From CALDTK01 sp963837005 (GTDB lineage Bacteria; Bacteroidota; Bacteroidia; Chitinophagales; Saprospiraceae): a DNA stretch of 64,000 bases. The first letter of the stretch is position 1. Each line of letters starts with the position of its first letter. The stretch is taken from the NCBI GenBank assembly GCA_963837005.1, contig CAWIMC010000001.1, positions 1,984,001 through 2,048,000 of the forward strand, in the 5' to 3' direction. The translations under genes were made by a program, and so were the position numbers. Of this stretch, positions 45,115 to 53,054 are shown one piece after another. Below the pieces are notes generated by a model. That model made no database searches, had not been told where the DNA came from, and saw nothing but the letters and a program-made list of their open reading frames with translations.

Positions 45115-46551
45115 ATGACCATTGAACAGATCTACACCGGCTGCCTCGCCCAAGGCGCCTACTACATCAAGAGCGGCACCGAGGCTGCCATCATCGACCC
45201 GCTCCGCGAAGTACAACCCTACCTCGACCGCGCCAAGCGCGACGGTGTCGAGATCAAGTACATTTTTGAGACGCACTTCCACGCCGACTTCGTGAGCGGA
45301 CACGTGACGCTGGCGCGGCAGACGGGCGCGCCGATCATCTACGGACCGGGTGCCGAGACGACTTTTGAGGCGCACATCGCCAAGGATGGCGAGGAGTTTA
45401 AGTTGGGCGGCGTCACGATTGTGGCCTTGCACACGCCGGGTCACACGCTCGAGAGTACTTGTTACTTACTGCGAGATCGGGAGGGGAAGGACCATGCGAT
45501 CTTTAGCGGAGACACCCTCTTCCTGGGGGACGTTGGGCGACCTGACCTGGCGCAGGCTTCGAATGGACTTACGACCGAAGGTCTGGCCGGGATGCTGTTC
45601 GATAGTTTGCGCAACAAGATCATGCCGCTGGCAGATGATGTGCTCGTCTACCCGGCGCACGGCGCTGGCTCCGCCTGCGGTAAAAACATGAGTTCGGAGA
45701 CTGTCGGTACCATCGGCGGACAGAAGTTGAGCAACTACGCCTTGCGGCAAAACATGACTCGCGAGGAGTTCATTGCCGAGGTCACCGATGGTCTGCAGGC
45801 CCCGCCGGCTTACTTCCCGCTCAACGTGAAAATGAACCGAGAGGGCTACGAGGACATCGGCACCGTGCTCGAACGTGGGACGCGTGCGTATGGTCCGGAG
45901 GAGTTCGAGCGCGTCGCCAACGAGACGGGTGCCGTGGTGCTCGACGTCCGCGACCGGGAGGCCTACGCCGCGGGGCACGTGCCGCGTAGCATATTTATAG
46001 GGGTGGACGGTGGCTTCGCGCCCTGGGTCGGGGCCTTGATCCAGGACACGCACCAGCCCATTTTGCTCGTCGCAGAAGCGGGCCGCGAGGAGGAAGTCAT
46101 TACGCGCCTGGCGCGGGTCGGTTTCGACCAGACGCTCGGCTATTTGGAGGGCGGTTTTGAAGCCTGGAAGGCCGGTGGGCGCGAGGTGGACAACGTGCGC
46201 TCGATCGATGCGTCCGTGGTCCAGCGTTTACTTAAAGGCGAAGCTGCGGCGGCGGCGGTGGACGTTTTGCCGGAAGGCGAGACCAAGGCCCCGTGGATCT
46301 TCGATGTCCGTAAGCCGGGTGAATACGAGGCAGGCCATTTGGAAACGGCTGAGTTGGCTACGCTGGCAGACATCAATGAGCACCTAGGTCGTTTTCGCGA
46401 AAGCGGCCCTTTTTTGATCCACTGCCAGAGCGGGTATAGGAGTATGATTGCGGCGAGTATTTTGAAAGTCGCGGGGGATACACCACTTTCAGGATGTGCG
46501 AGGGGGGTGGAAAGCGCTGGCAAAAGTGGAGTAACAGATTGCGAGATCTAA
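45115..46551 (+). CDS. Metallo-beta-lactamase/two-rhodanese protein, shifted tail
   Basis: 478 residues. Residues 1-240 are an ETHE1/persulfide-dioxygenase-like metallo-beta-lactamase fold with THFHADFVSGH and HTPGHTLES. Two rhodanese domains follow. The first (about 260-350) lacks the active Cys (LLVAEAGREEE); the second (about 370-460) has HCQSGYRS. A one-base A insertion in GAAAG (46465-46467) shifts the frame for the last 28 residues. Without it the protein would end ...SRGIHHFQDVRGGWKALAKVE at 46534, as in the partial copy near 48.6 kb. Predicted role: oxidation or transfer of sulfane sulfur. Confidence 0.9.
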   Translation: MTIEQIYTGCLAQGAYYIKSGTEAAIIDPLREVQPYLDRAKRDGVEIKYIFETHFHADFVSGHVTLARQTGAPIIYGPGAETTFEAHIAKDGEEFKLGGVTIVALHTPGHTLESTCYLLRDREGKDHAIFSGDTLFLGDVGRPDLAQASNGLTTEGLAGMLFDSLRNKIMPLADDVLVYPAHGAGSACGKNMSSETVGTIGGQKLSNYALRQNMTREEFIAEVTDGLQAPPAYFPLNVKMNREGYEDIGTVLERGTRAYGPEEFERVANETGAVVLDVRDREAYAAGHVPRSIFIGVDGGFAPWVGALIQDTHQPILLVAEAGREEEVITRLARVGFDQTLGYLEGGFEAWKAGGREVDNVRSIDASVVQRLLKGEAAAAAVDVLPEGETKAPWIFDVRKPGEYEAGHLETAELATLADINEHLGRFRESGPFLIHCQSGYRSMIAASILKVAGDTPLSGCARGVESAGKSGVTDCEI

Positions 46552-46782
46552 AAACCTAGTATTTGTTGGCCTTTCCGCCGGTACGCAGTCGTTAAACCTG
46601 CGCAACAATGGATCACCGAAAATAAAGTTGCCGGTCCGGGAGTAGAAAGCATACATGGTATTTCTTGGCCGGCATACGTTTGTGGTAATGAACCATTCCT
46701 ACCCACCAGTCAGCTTCCGAGCTGCACCTCTCCTAGCGAGAGCACAGTCACGAACGGCCTTGCGCCCTTCCGTTCCTCACTC

Positions 46783-47472
46783 ATGAGCCGGACTACCCTG
46801 GGCAGGTTTGGCTCTATACTGGCGCTTCTGGCGCTGTTCCAGCTCACGGTTAGCTCCTGTGAGTCGGAGGCTATTGAATCACCCGTCCAGGCTACCACCG
46901 AGGCGGAAGTCGAACTCGTCGCGTTCACGCCTAAGGCTACGAAGGTGAGCTACACCTACAATGGCGTCGCCGTGGCGGAGAGTGACATTGTTCACGCCGA
47001 AGACGGCACGCCATCATACGTGGGAGTCGGAAGTACCCTCAGCTCTCGGAGCGGCGACGAGGACATGATTATTGATGCCGAAGTAATCGAGGAGGAGATC
47101 GTCGTGACGATCAATCTCTATGGAACGGAGGCGCTCTACCTCGAAGCACTTGCTGAGGAGGGCATTGATGTTCCCGTAATGCTTGCTATGGAAGCACAAG
47201 CTGAGCAAGTTGGGAATCAGTACCCCGAGGACTATGTGTTGAATAGCAGTGAGATTTCGCAGATACAGGCTTGGTACCAAATCTTAGCCATCACAGCGGT
47301 CCAATTTAGGGACACCGACACTGGTAGGGACATAGTTTGGCCTGGCATTGCTTGGTTTATGACTCCAGGCTGGAATGACCGTGCCGACGCACACCATATT
47401 ACCCATCTCTATGGGTCTATCTCGCGGTACGATCGGGCCTTCTTGCAACGCAGATCTCGAATGGCTACATGA
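46783..47472 (+). CDS. Lipoprotein, unknown function
   Basis: 229 residues with a lipoprotein signal (LLALFQLTVSSC, Cys about residue 26). An acidic mainly beta N-terminal half is followed by an uncommon C-terminal part rich in Trp, Tyr and His (DIVWPGIAWFMTPGWNDRADAHHITHLYGS). No family is recognised. It sits between a metallo-beta-lactamase/rhodanese gene and decayed genes, in a region of lower GC than most of the window, so recent gain is possible. Confidence 0.6.
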   Translation: MSRTTLGRFGSILALLALFQLTVSSCESEAIESPVQATTEAEVELVAFTPKATKVSYTYNGVAVAESDIVHAEDGTPSYVGVGSTLSSRSGDEDMIIDAEVIEEEIVVTINLYGTEALYLEALAEEGIDVPVMLAMEAQAEQVGNQYPEDYVLNSSEISQIQAWYQILAITAVQFRDTDTGRDIVWPGIAWFMTPGWNDRADAHHITHLYGSISRYDRAFLQRRSRMAT

Positions 47473-47652
47473 ACTGGATGGGGCTAGCAATGGGTATCAA
47501 TATACCCGCGAGTTCGCATTCTTACGGGACTGAGTCTCTTCCTACGTAACGCACCCCCCGCTCCTTTAACTTTTCATCGTAGCATGAGGACTGAGCGGGT
47601 CGTCGAGTAACCATCGCGTCCTCATCACTAAATAAACCTACCGCAAAGCATC

Positions 47653-48360
47653 ATGACAAAAACCATCCGCCTAAGCGCTGTACTATGGTTCTTACTCTTC
47701 GTGGCCTTGGCCAATGCTCAATCCCGATTCAGCGTCGGCGGCAGCATTGGATACGCGAAGCCTCACTTCTCGGTGCTCGGCGATGCCGTAGCCGATGACG
47801 CATGAAGTGTCGACTTCCCGAGTCGAAGCGCTGCGCTAGCTGCAACGCTCGAGGGCGAGTACGTCGGGGTCGATCGAGAAGTTTTGCGGATCTCCGTGCT
47901 CGGAGGGCTCTCGCTCCTCGGTGATGCCGTTAAGACAAGTCCCGAGGCTGCGTCTTCCGCGATCACCGTACACCAACTTTCTCTGTTCCTCGAGCCGACG
48001 GCCCAGCTCAAAGTGTCGAACATGGTTAGGATCGGAGCGGGAGCTTTCGTAGAACAGAGGCTAACTTCCTGGTCGTCGACGACTCTACCGGGTGCCCCTG
48101 GCGGTCCGGGCGTCGACGCCTCCCGCTTCAACCCTGCGAGATTCAATGTCGGACCGAGCGCAATGCTCGCCGTCGATCTGTACGGCTGGACGCTCGAGGC
48201 AAAGGTGCGCCTACGGACCCGGGAGGCCTACGCGTCGCCGCTCATTCTTGCCTTCGACAGCGGAGAGTCTAGCGAACTATCGACGAGGGTCGCGTCGGGG
48301 ACGGTGGCGCTACGAGTACCTCTCAAGAAGTCGCGAAGCGTGGAGAGTGCTGAGAAGTGA
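47653..48360 (+). pseudogene. Outer-membrane beta-barrel gene with internal TGA
   Basis: From ATG 47653 the frame reads signal peptide MTKTIRLSAVLWFLLFVALANAQ and a short beta region. It then meets TGA at 47803-47805, and continues open in the same frame to 48360. The downstream part is a typical small Bacteroidota barrel (alternating strands such as LRISVLGGLSLLGDAV and RIGAGAFVEQRLTS). Reading the TGA as Trp would fit (DDAxSVDFPSR). Either a nonsense mutation or a sequencing error. Confidence 0.75.
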
Positions 48361-48370
48361 GGTAATTAGC

Positions 48371-48697
48371 GTGCGTTCGATCAACGCCTCCGTGGTGCAG
48401 CCCCTCCTCAAGGGCGAGGCTAGGGCGTCGGAACAGGCGCCTTCCGGCAAAACGAAAGCCCCCTGGATCTTCGACGTCCGCAAACACAGAGAGTACGAGG
48501 CCGCTCCTCTCGCCAATGCTGAACTGGCCACGCTGGCGGATGTCAACGAGCACCTAGCCCGTTTTCGCGAAAGCGGTCCTTTTTTGATCCACTGCCAGAG
48601 TGGGTATAGGAGTATACTCGCGGCGAGTATTTTGAAGTCGCGGGGGATACACCACTTTCAGGATGTGAGAGGGAAGTGGAAGGCGTTGGCGGCGTAA
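48371..48697 (+). pseudogene. Partial duplicate of the rhodanese domain
   Basis: This 327-bp piece closely resembles the last third of the gene at 45115, from the inter-domain linker (VRSINASVVQPLLKGEA against VRSIDASVVQRLLKGEA) to the end. It keeps HCQSGYRS and the unshifted tail SRGIHHFQDVRGKWKALAA. There is no start of its own other than GTG 48371 and no promoter is seen. It is a duplicate fragment separated from its parent by two unrelated genes. It could still be read as a short single-domain rhodanese. Confidence 0.75.
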
Positions 48698-48733
48698 GTG
48701 GTGTGACGAATTGTACCTACTTTAGCTGTCGCG

Positions 48734-48976
48734 ATGCAAAATACAACCCTCATGACACTAACGGTCCGCGTTGACCCTGCACACGCCGAGAGCGTGAAGG
48801 AACAGATAGCAAAAATCAAGCACGTGGAGCTCGTGACTGATTTTGAGCAAGGAGAATCTGCCGCAGATCAGCCTGATTTGCGATCTGAGATCCTCGAAGC
48901 CGCGGCCTACCTGAAGGACATTCGCGCAGGTAAGCTTATCGGTCGACCGATACAGAAAGTATTAGATGAGCTTTAA
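48734..48976 (+). CDS. Putative antitoxin
   Basis: 80 residues starting MQNTTLMTLTVRVDPAHA (a second ATG lies at 48752). A short N-terminal beta strand is followed by helices and an acidic middle (DFEQGESAADQPD), the typical build of small type II antitoxins. Its last 11 bases overlap the next gene, a RelE/ParE-like toxin. A -7-like TACTTTAG lies at 48718-48725. Confidence 0.7.
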   Translation: MQNTTLMTLTVRVDPAHAESVKEQIAKIKHVELVTDFEQGESAADQPDLRSEILEAAAYLKDIRAGKLIGRPIQKVLDEL

Positions 48977-49292
48977 AGTTATTGCTATACCGCCATTCGA
49001 ACGGCAATTAAAGCGGCTAGCTCGTAAGCACGCCTCGCTCGGCGCAGATCTTGCAGCACTGATCAAAACACTCGAAGCCGATCCGACGACCGGCGTGGCA
49101 CTCGGTAAGGACTGCTACAAAATCCGTCTCGCTATAACGTCTAAAGGTGTAGGTAAATCAGGTGGGGCACGTGTGATTACCACTATTGTGGTCACTGCCG
49201 AAACGGTGGTCTTACTAGCGATCTACGACAAGTCGGATCAGTCGACCATTTCGGACGCAGAGATTGACAAACTTCTCGGTGCCGTGGAATAA
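48966..49292 (+). CDS. RelE/ParE-like toxin
   Basis: 108 residues resembling the RelE/ParE fold: VIAIPPFERQLKRLARKHASLGADLAALIKTL, then a beta region with GKDCYKIRLAI and TTIVVTAETVVLLAIYDKSDQ. It is basic. ATG overlaps the end of the putative antitoxin, so the two are translationally coupled. RelE types cut ribosome-bound mRNA and ParE types poison gyrase; which applies is not clear. Confidence 0.8.
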   Translation: MSFKVIAIPPFERQLKRLARKHASLGADLAALIKTLEADPTTGVALGKDCYKIRLAITSKGVGKSGGARVITTIVVTAETVVLLAIYDKSDQSTISDAEIDKLLGAVE

Positions 49293-49467
49293 GAGCCCTT
49301 CAAGATTTAGGCAATCAGGCACAGCAGAATCCACGAAGGGATTTCTCCGCAAGGTCGAAATGACGCGCCCTAAGCGCTCGAACGGCCACTTCAGGCAACG
49401 CCTGCCCTTCTCGCAGAGCCACTTATCCGCGGCAGTGCAGTGGCAATTTGAGATTATAAATTTGCAC
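49293..49467. other. Convergent intergenic stretch with decayed repeat
   Basis: No gene is visible. GGATTTCTCCGCAAGGTCGA followed by AATGACGCG (49339-49367) resembles the widely seen degenerate repeat with the core ...TTTCTCGCTTCGCTCGAAATGAC. The call is tentative. Confidence 0.3.
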
Positions 49468-50697
49468 TCAACCATACTCCAAGTCCGCCCACATCGGCCG
49501 CCGATGCGGAAATTGCTCCTCCCAAAGCCCTCGCACCGTCATCACCAACTCGTGACGCAGCTGCTCGATGTTCTCCCCCGTACTCGCGCTGATCATCACA
49601 TTCGGGGCATCATATCTCAACCGCAACCGCTGCTGCAAATCCACCTCTATCTCCTTACGTGTCGCCTTGTCCAAGTAGTCGTCGAAGTGGCGCATGCGGA
49701 ACAAGTCCAGCTTATTGAACACCATCAGCGTCGGCTTGTCGGCGGCGCCGAGGTCGGCCATGATCTGCTTGACGTTGTCGATGTGCTCCTCGTACTGCGG
49801 GTGGGCAAGGTCGACGACGTGGACCAATAAGTCCGCCTCGCGTACCTCGTCCAGGGTGGACTTGAAGCTTTCCACCAGGTGCGTCGGGAGTTTGCGGATG
49901 AAGCCGACCGTGTCGCTCAGCAGGAAGGGCGTGTGCTCGAGCACCACCTTACGCACCGTCGTGTCGAGGGTCGCGAAGAGCTTGTTCTCCGCGAAGACGT
50001 CCGACTTCGACAACAGATTCATGATCGTCGACTTGCCCACGTTGGTGTAGCCTACCAGTGAGACGCGGATCACGTCGCCACGATTTTTGCGGCGGGTCTC
50101 GTTCTGCTGGTCGATCTTCTCGAGCTTCTCCTTGAGCTTGCCGATCACCTCGCGCACGATCCGGCGGTCGGTCTCGATCTCCTTCTCGCCCGGACCGCGC
50201 ATCCCGATACCACCGCGCTGGCGCTCCAGGTGCGTCCAGAGTCCACGAAGGCGCGGCAGGAGATACTGCATCTGTGCCAACTCGACTTGGGTACGCGCCT
50301 GCGCCGTCTGCGCGCGACTCGCGAAAATGTCCAAGATCAGGCTCGTCCGGTCGACGATCTTGACCTTGAGCTCCTCCTCGATGATGTTGGTCTGCTTGCC
50401 GCTCAGGTCATCGTCGAAAATGACGAGGTTGATCTCCTCATGCTTTTCTAGGTAGGCGGCGATCTCCTGGAGTTTGCCCTTGCCGACAAAGGTTCGCTTG
50501 TCGGGGTGGGACAACTTTTGAATGAAGCGCTCGGACGTTTTGGCGCCAGCCGTCAAAGCCAGGAACTCCAGCTCGTCGAGGTGCTCGTCGACCGTCTCCT
50601 TGCGTAAATTACCGTGCACAACGCCAACGAGGATGGCGTACTCCTCCTCCTGTGCGAGGCCCGCACCCCCCGTCCCTACCGTAAAATCATTGGCCAT
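49468..50697 (-). CDS. hflX: Ribosome-associated GTPase HflX
   Basis: 409 residues, close to the usual length. The N-terminal HflX domain contains GGIGMRGPGEKEIETDRR. The GTPase has G1 GYTNVGKST, G3 DTVGF, G4 NKLD and G5 SAST. It splits stalled ribosomes under stress. The start ATG 50697 gives MANDFTVGTG. Preceded by an intergenic skewed inverted repeat at 50721-50800 and then the EnvC-like gene. One T4-hairpin element near the N-terminus encodes TAGAKT. Confidence 0.97.
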   Translation of the reverse strand: MANDFTVGTGGAGLAQEEEYAILVGVVHGNLRKETVDEHLDELEFLALTAGAKTSERFIQKLSHPDKRTFVGKGKLQEIAAYLEKHEEINLVIFDDDLSGKQTNIIEEELKVKIVDRTSLILDIFASRAQTAQARTQVELAQMQYLLPRLRGLWTHLERQRGGIGMRGPGEKEIETDRRIVREVIGKLKEKLEKIDQQNETRRKNRGDVIRVSLVGYTNVGKSTIMNLLSKSDVFAENKLFATLDTTVRKVVLEHTPFLLSDTVGFIRKLPTHLVESFKSTLDEVREADLLVHVVDLAHPQYEEHIDNVKQIMADLGAADKPTLMVFNKLDLFRMRHFDDYLDKATRKEIEVDLQQRLRLRYDAPNVMISASTGENIEQLRHELVMTVRGLWEEQFPHRRPMWADLEYG

Positions 50698-50720
50698 AGG
50701 GTAAAGGAACGCTGGAATGT

Positions 50721-50800
50721 GGTTGTTTGGTTATTTGGTTAGGTGGTTGATTGGCAGGCGCGCCCACCAAATAACCAAACAACCGCCTAACCAAACAACC
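50721..50800. repeat. Intergenic skewed inverted repeat before hflX
   Basis: GGTTGTTTGGTTATTTGGT (50721-50739) is exactly complementary to ACCAAATAACCAAACAACC (50766-50784). A further pairing, with GGTTGTTTGGTTAGGCGG on the other side, extends to 50800. It starts 13 nt after the stop of the EnvC-like gene (minus strand). Confidence 0.85.
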
Positions 50801-50813
50801 CCTCCCACCCTCG

Positions 50814-52232
50814 CTACCGCAACCCCCGCACCCACGCCCGTGGATCCTGCGTAGCCTTCTCGCGCCAGACTTCGAAGTGCACCTCCGAGGTCTGCGTCTC
50901 GCCGTCGATCGCCGCTACACCGAGGATGTCTTGTGTACCCACGCGCGCGCCTTGCTTTACCCGAATGTCGGTGAGGTTGGAGTAGACTGTGTAGTAGTCC
51001 CCATGCTGAACGACGATCATGATGTGGTAGCCGGGCACGCTCTGGAGGCCGACCACCTCTCCCTCGAAAACGCACCTCACGATGGCCCCGGGGTCCGTAC
51101 GGATGTCGACGCCCTTGTTATTGATCTCGACACGCTTGAGGGTCGGGTGCGGCTGGCGACCGAAGGGCTTGGAGACGTAGCCTTTTTCGACGGGCCAAGG
51201 CAGTTTGCCCCGGTTGGTGGCGAATTCTGCATTCAGTTCGGCAGTATAGTCGGCTGAGGATACGGGCGCTGGGGGAAGCGCGGGTTTTGTAGTGGCAGGC
51301 GCTGGGGCTGGGGCGTTAACGGCACTCGGGGCCGGGGTCTTTTTCGCGGCAGCGGCCAGGTCGGCGGCACGTTTGCGCTCGGCTTGTGCGGCGGCGGCTT
51401 TCTTGCGCTCGGCCTCAGCTGCAGCGGCGGCGGCGCGTTCTTTGCTCCGTCGCTCGGCGGTGGCGCGAGCCTCGGCTATCACATTGGCGATCGCGTCGTC
51501 GAGGCTCTCCCTGTCGCGGAGCTGTTGCTCGAGTTCGGACTTGAGCTTGGATCGACTGCCGTCGAGCTCTCGGATGAGCGTGTTCTTGCTCGCGAGTTCG
51601 CCCTCGCGGAGTTGCTGTTGGGTGAGTTCTTCGCTGAGCAGCGAGCCGCGCTCCAGGCTCAGTTCTTCGAGGCGGCTCATCTTTCGGGCTAGCGAGGTGC
51701 GCGTACTCGCGATGAGCTCGAGTTGCCGGCGGCGCGTCTCGTCGTAGCGCCGGAGGTACTGCGCTCGTACGAAGGCGTCGTTGATGCTCTCGGCGCTGAA
51801 GAGGTAGGCAAGGCGGTTGTTGAGGAGGCCCTGCCGTAGGGCCGCCCGCGCCATCTTGCCGTACTCGTCGGTAAGGGTCGAGATGTCCACCTCCATGCTC
51901 GCCATCACTTGTTGTGTGCGGATCATGCTGGAGTCGGCGTGCGTGACTTGTTGGCGCACGACGTTGATCATCTCCTCGCGCTGCACGATCTGGCGTTGCA
52001 GTCCGTAGAGCCGGTCGAGGGCTGCCTCCTTGTCCTTGGCCGAGGTCTCGAGCAGCTTGCTCGTCGTGGCGATCTGGCTCGCTAATTCTTTGCGGCGGCG
52101 CTCGAGCTGTTGCTGGTTTTGCGCGAAAGCGGCTTGCGCCAAAACGACTAGGACGAGCAGCGTGCAAAGCCGTAGTACCAGACTACTTACCCAGCGGCTC
52201 GATCGCAGCTCAGAGAACGTCGTTGCCCCCAA
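50814..52232 (-). CDS. EnvC-like murein hydrolase activator
   Basis: About 472 residues. Signal peptide LLVLVVLAQAAFAQ is followed by a long coiled coil (about residues 40-280), an Ala/Pro/Lys-rich linker and a LytM domain. The LytM metal motif HxxxD reads NNKGVDI, so the His is missing, while SEVHFEVW keeps one His. Such degenerate LytM domains activate amidases (EnvC/NlpD) rather than cut murein. Start: ATG 52334 is possible but overlaps DUF4292 by 65 nt and adds 34 residues before the signal; TTG 52232 is preferred. Organised with DUF4292 and TPR genes, as in other Bacteroidota. Confidence 0.85.
   Translation of the reverse strand: MGATTFSELRSSRWVSSLVLRLCTLLVLVVLAQAAFAQNQQQLERRRKELASQIATTSKLLETSAKDKEAALDRLYGLQRQIVQREEMINVVRQQVTHADSSMIRTQQVMASMEVDISTLTDEYGKMARAALRQGLLNNRLAYLFSAESINDAFVRAQYLRRYDETRRRQLELIASTRTSLARKMSRLEELSLERGSLLSEELTQQQLREGELASKNTLIRELDGSRSKLKSELEQQLRDRESLDDAIANVIAEARATAERRSKERAAAAAAEAERKKAAAAQAERKRAADLAAAAKKTPAPSAVNAPAPAPATTKPALPPAPVSSADYTAELNAEFATNRGKLPWPVEKGYVSKPFGRQPHPTLKRVEINNKGVDIRTDPGAIVRCVFEGEVVGLQSVPGYHIMIVVQHGDYYTVYSNLTDIRVKQGARVGTQDILGVAAIDGETQTSEVHFEVWREKATQDPRAWVRGLR
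52117..52144. repeat. Head-to-head pair of T4-hairpin elements
   Basis: On the plus strand TTTTG-CGC-GAAA-GCG (52117-52131). Directly adjoining and inverted is the minus-strand TTTT-GGC-GCAA-GCC (52131-52144). The two share base 52131. Both lie in the signal-peptide codons of the EnvC-like gene, giving VLAQA and AFAQN. This is the tightest pair in the window. Confidence 0.8.
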
Positions 52233-52269
52233 TAGCGAAGCGAAGTTCGGAATCTGGAAGTTAAAATCT

Positions 52270-53049
52270 CTAAAACTCCATTGCCTTGTAGTCCCTCGGT
52301 ACCGAAATAGGAAATTTGAGGTCGGCTGCTTCACTGAGAGAATTAAATTCGAAGGTGACGCGGGTGGTGTCGCCGGGGCTGTCGCTAAAGAGTAGGTTTC
52401 GGCCGTACGGAAAGACTTGTCCTTTGCCGGCCGGGCGAAAGTCGCTAAAAATCACGCGTCCGTATTGCTCGCCGTCGCGGTATTCCCAAACGGTTGGCAC
52501 GAGGCGCTCCCCGTCGATGGTGAGGCTCGTATTGGCATAACGACTGCTCGTGAGCACGTAGCGCCCCACCTGTCGGTCGACTTCCGCCGAGCGCCAGTCG
52601 CCGATTGGAGCCCCCCCGAAAGCTGCCGTGAGGTTGGCCACCGTGGGGTCGATCGGCAGCACTCTGGCCCCATCGGGGAGATCATCTGCGCGCCGGGCGA
52701 AGGCCTCACGTTCGAGGCGATTAAGCACAATGATGCTGTCGGCGGTGACGAGTCCGCGAGCGCCCTCGAACCCGAACTTCCGGAGCGTAAACCAGAAGGC
52801 GCTGTCCTGCCGCAGGCGGACGATGGCCGTGAGTTTGACGTCACCGAAGTTGCCGCCCGACACCCGCGCATCGCCCTTCAGTTCGGCGGAGGGCGGTACG
52901 TATAGCGCCCGGTCGACACGCTCTAGCAGCGCCGCAGACGACAGCTTTGGCGGAAGCCCCGTAGCCTCGACGCGGGTACGCTTGCTGCCGCAGCCGGAGA
53001 GGATCGCCAGCGACAGGAGGCCAACGAGATAGAGGGAGGAGCAGCGCAT
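52270..53049 (-). CDS. DUF4292 (LolB-like) lipoprotein
   Basis: 259 residues with lipobox AILSGC (Cys about residue 20). It is an outer-membrane-lipoprotein-carrier-like beta barrel-half family, DUF4292, common in Bacteroidota and related in fold to LolA/LolB. Landmarks are SGGNFGDVKLTAIVRLRQDSAFW and WFTLRKFGFEGARGLVTADSI. It lies between a TPR gene and the EnvC-like gene, the family's usual order. A role in lipoprotein handling is inference. Confidence 0.88.
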   Translation of the reverse strand: MRCSSLYLVGLLSLAILSGCGSKRTRVEATGLPPKLSSAALLERVDRALYVPPSAELKGDARVSGGNFGDVKLTAIVRLRQDSAFWFTLRKFGFEGARGLVTADSIIVLNRLEREAFARRADDLPDGARVLPIDPTVANLTAAFGGAPIGDWRSAEVDRQVGRYVLTSSRYANTSLTIDGERLVPTVWEYRDGEQYGRVIFSDFRPAGKGQVFPYGRNLLFSDSPGDTTRVTFEFNSLSEAADLKFPISVPRDYKAMEF

Positions 53050-53054
53050 GGGGT

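Noticed and set aside
47653..48360. TGA recoded as Trp (alternative genetic code)
   Set aside because: TGA ends many intact genes here (murA, tonB neighbour, merC), so a single-site change is the simpler reading.
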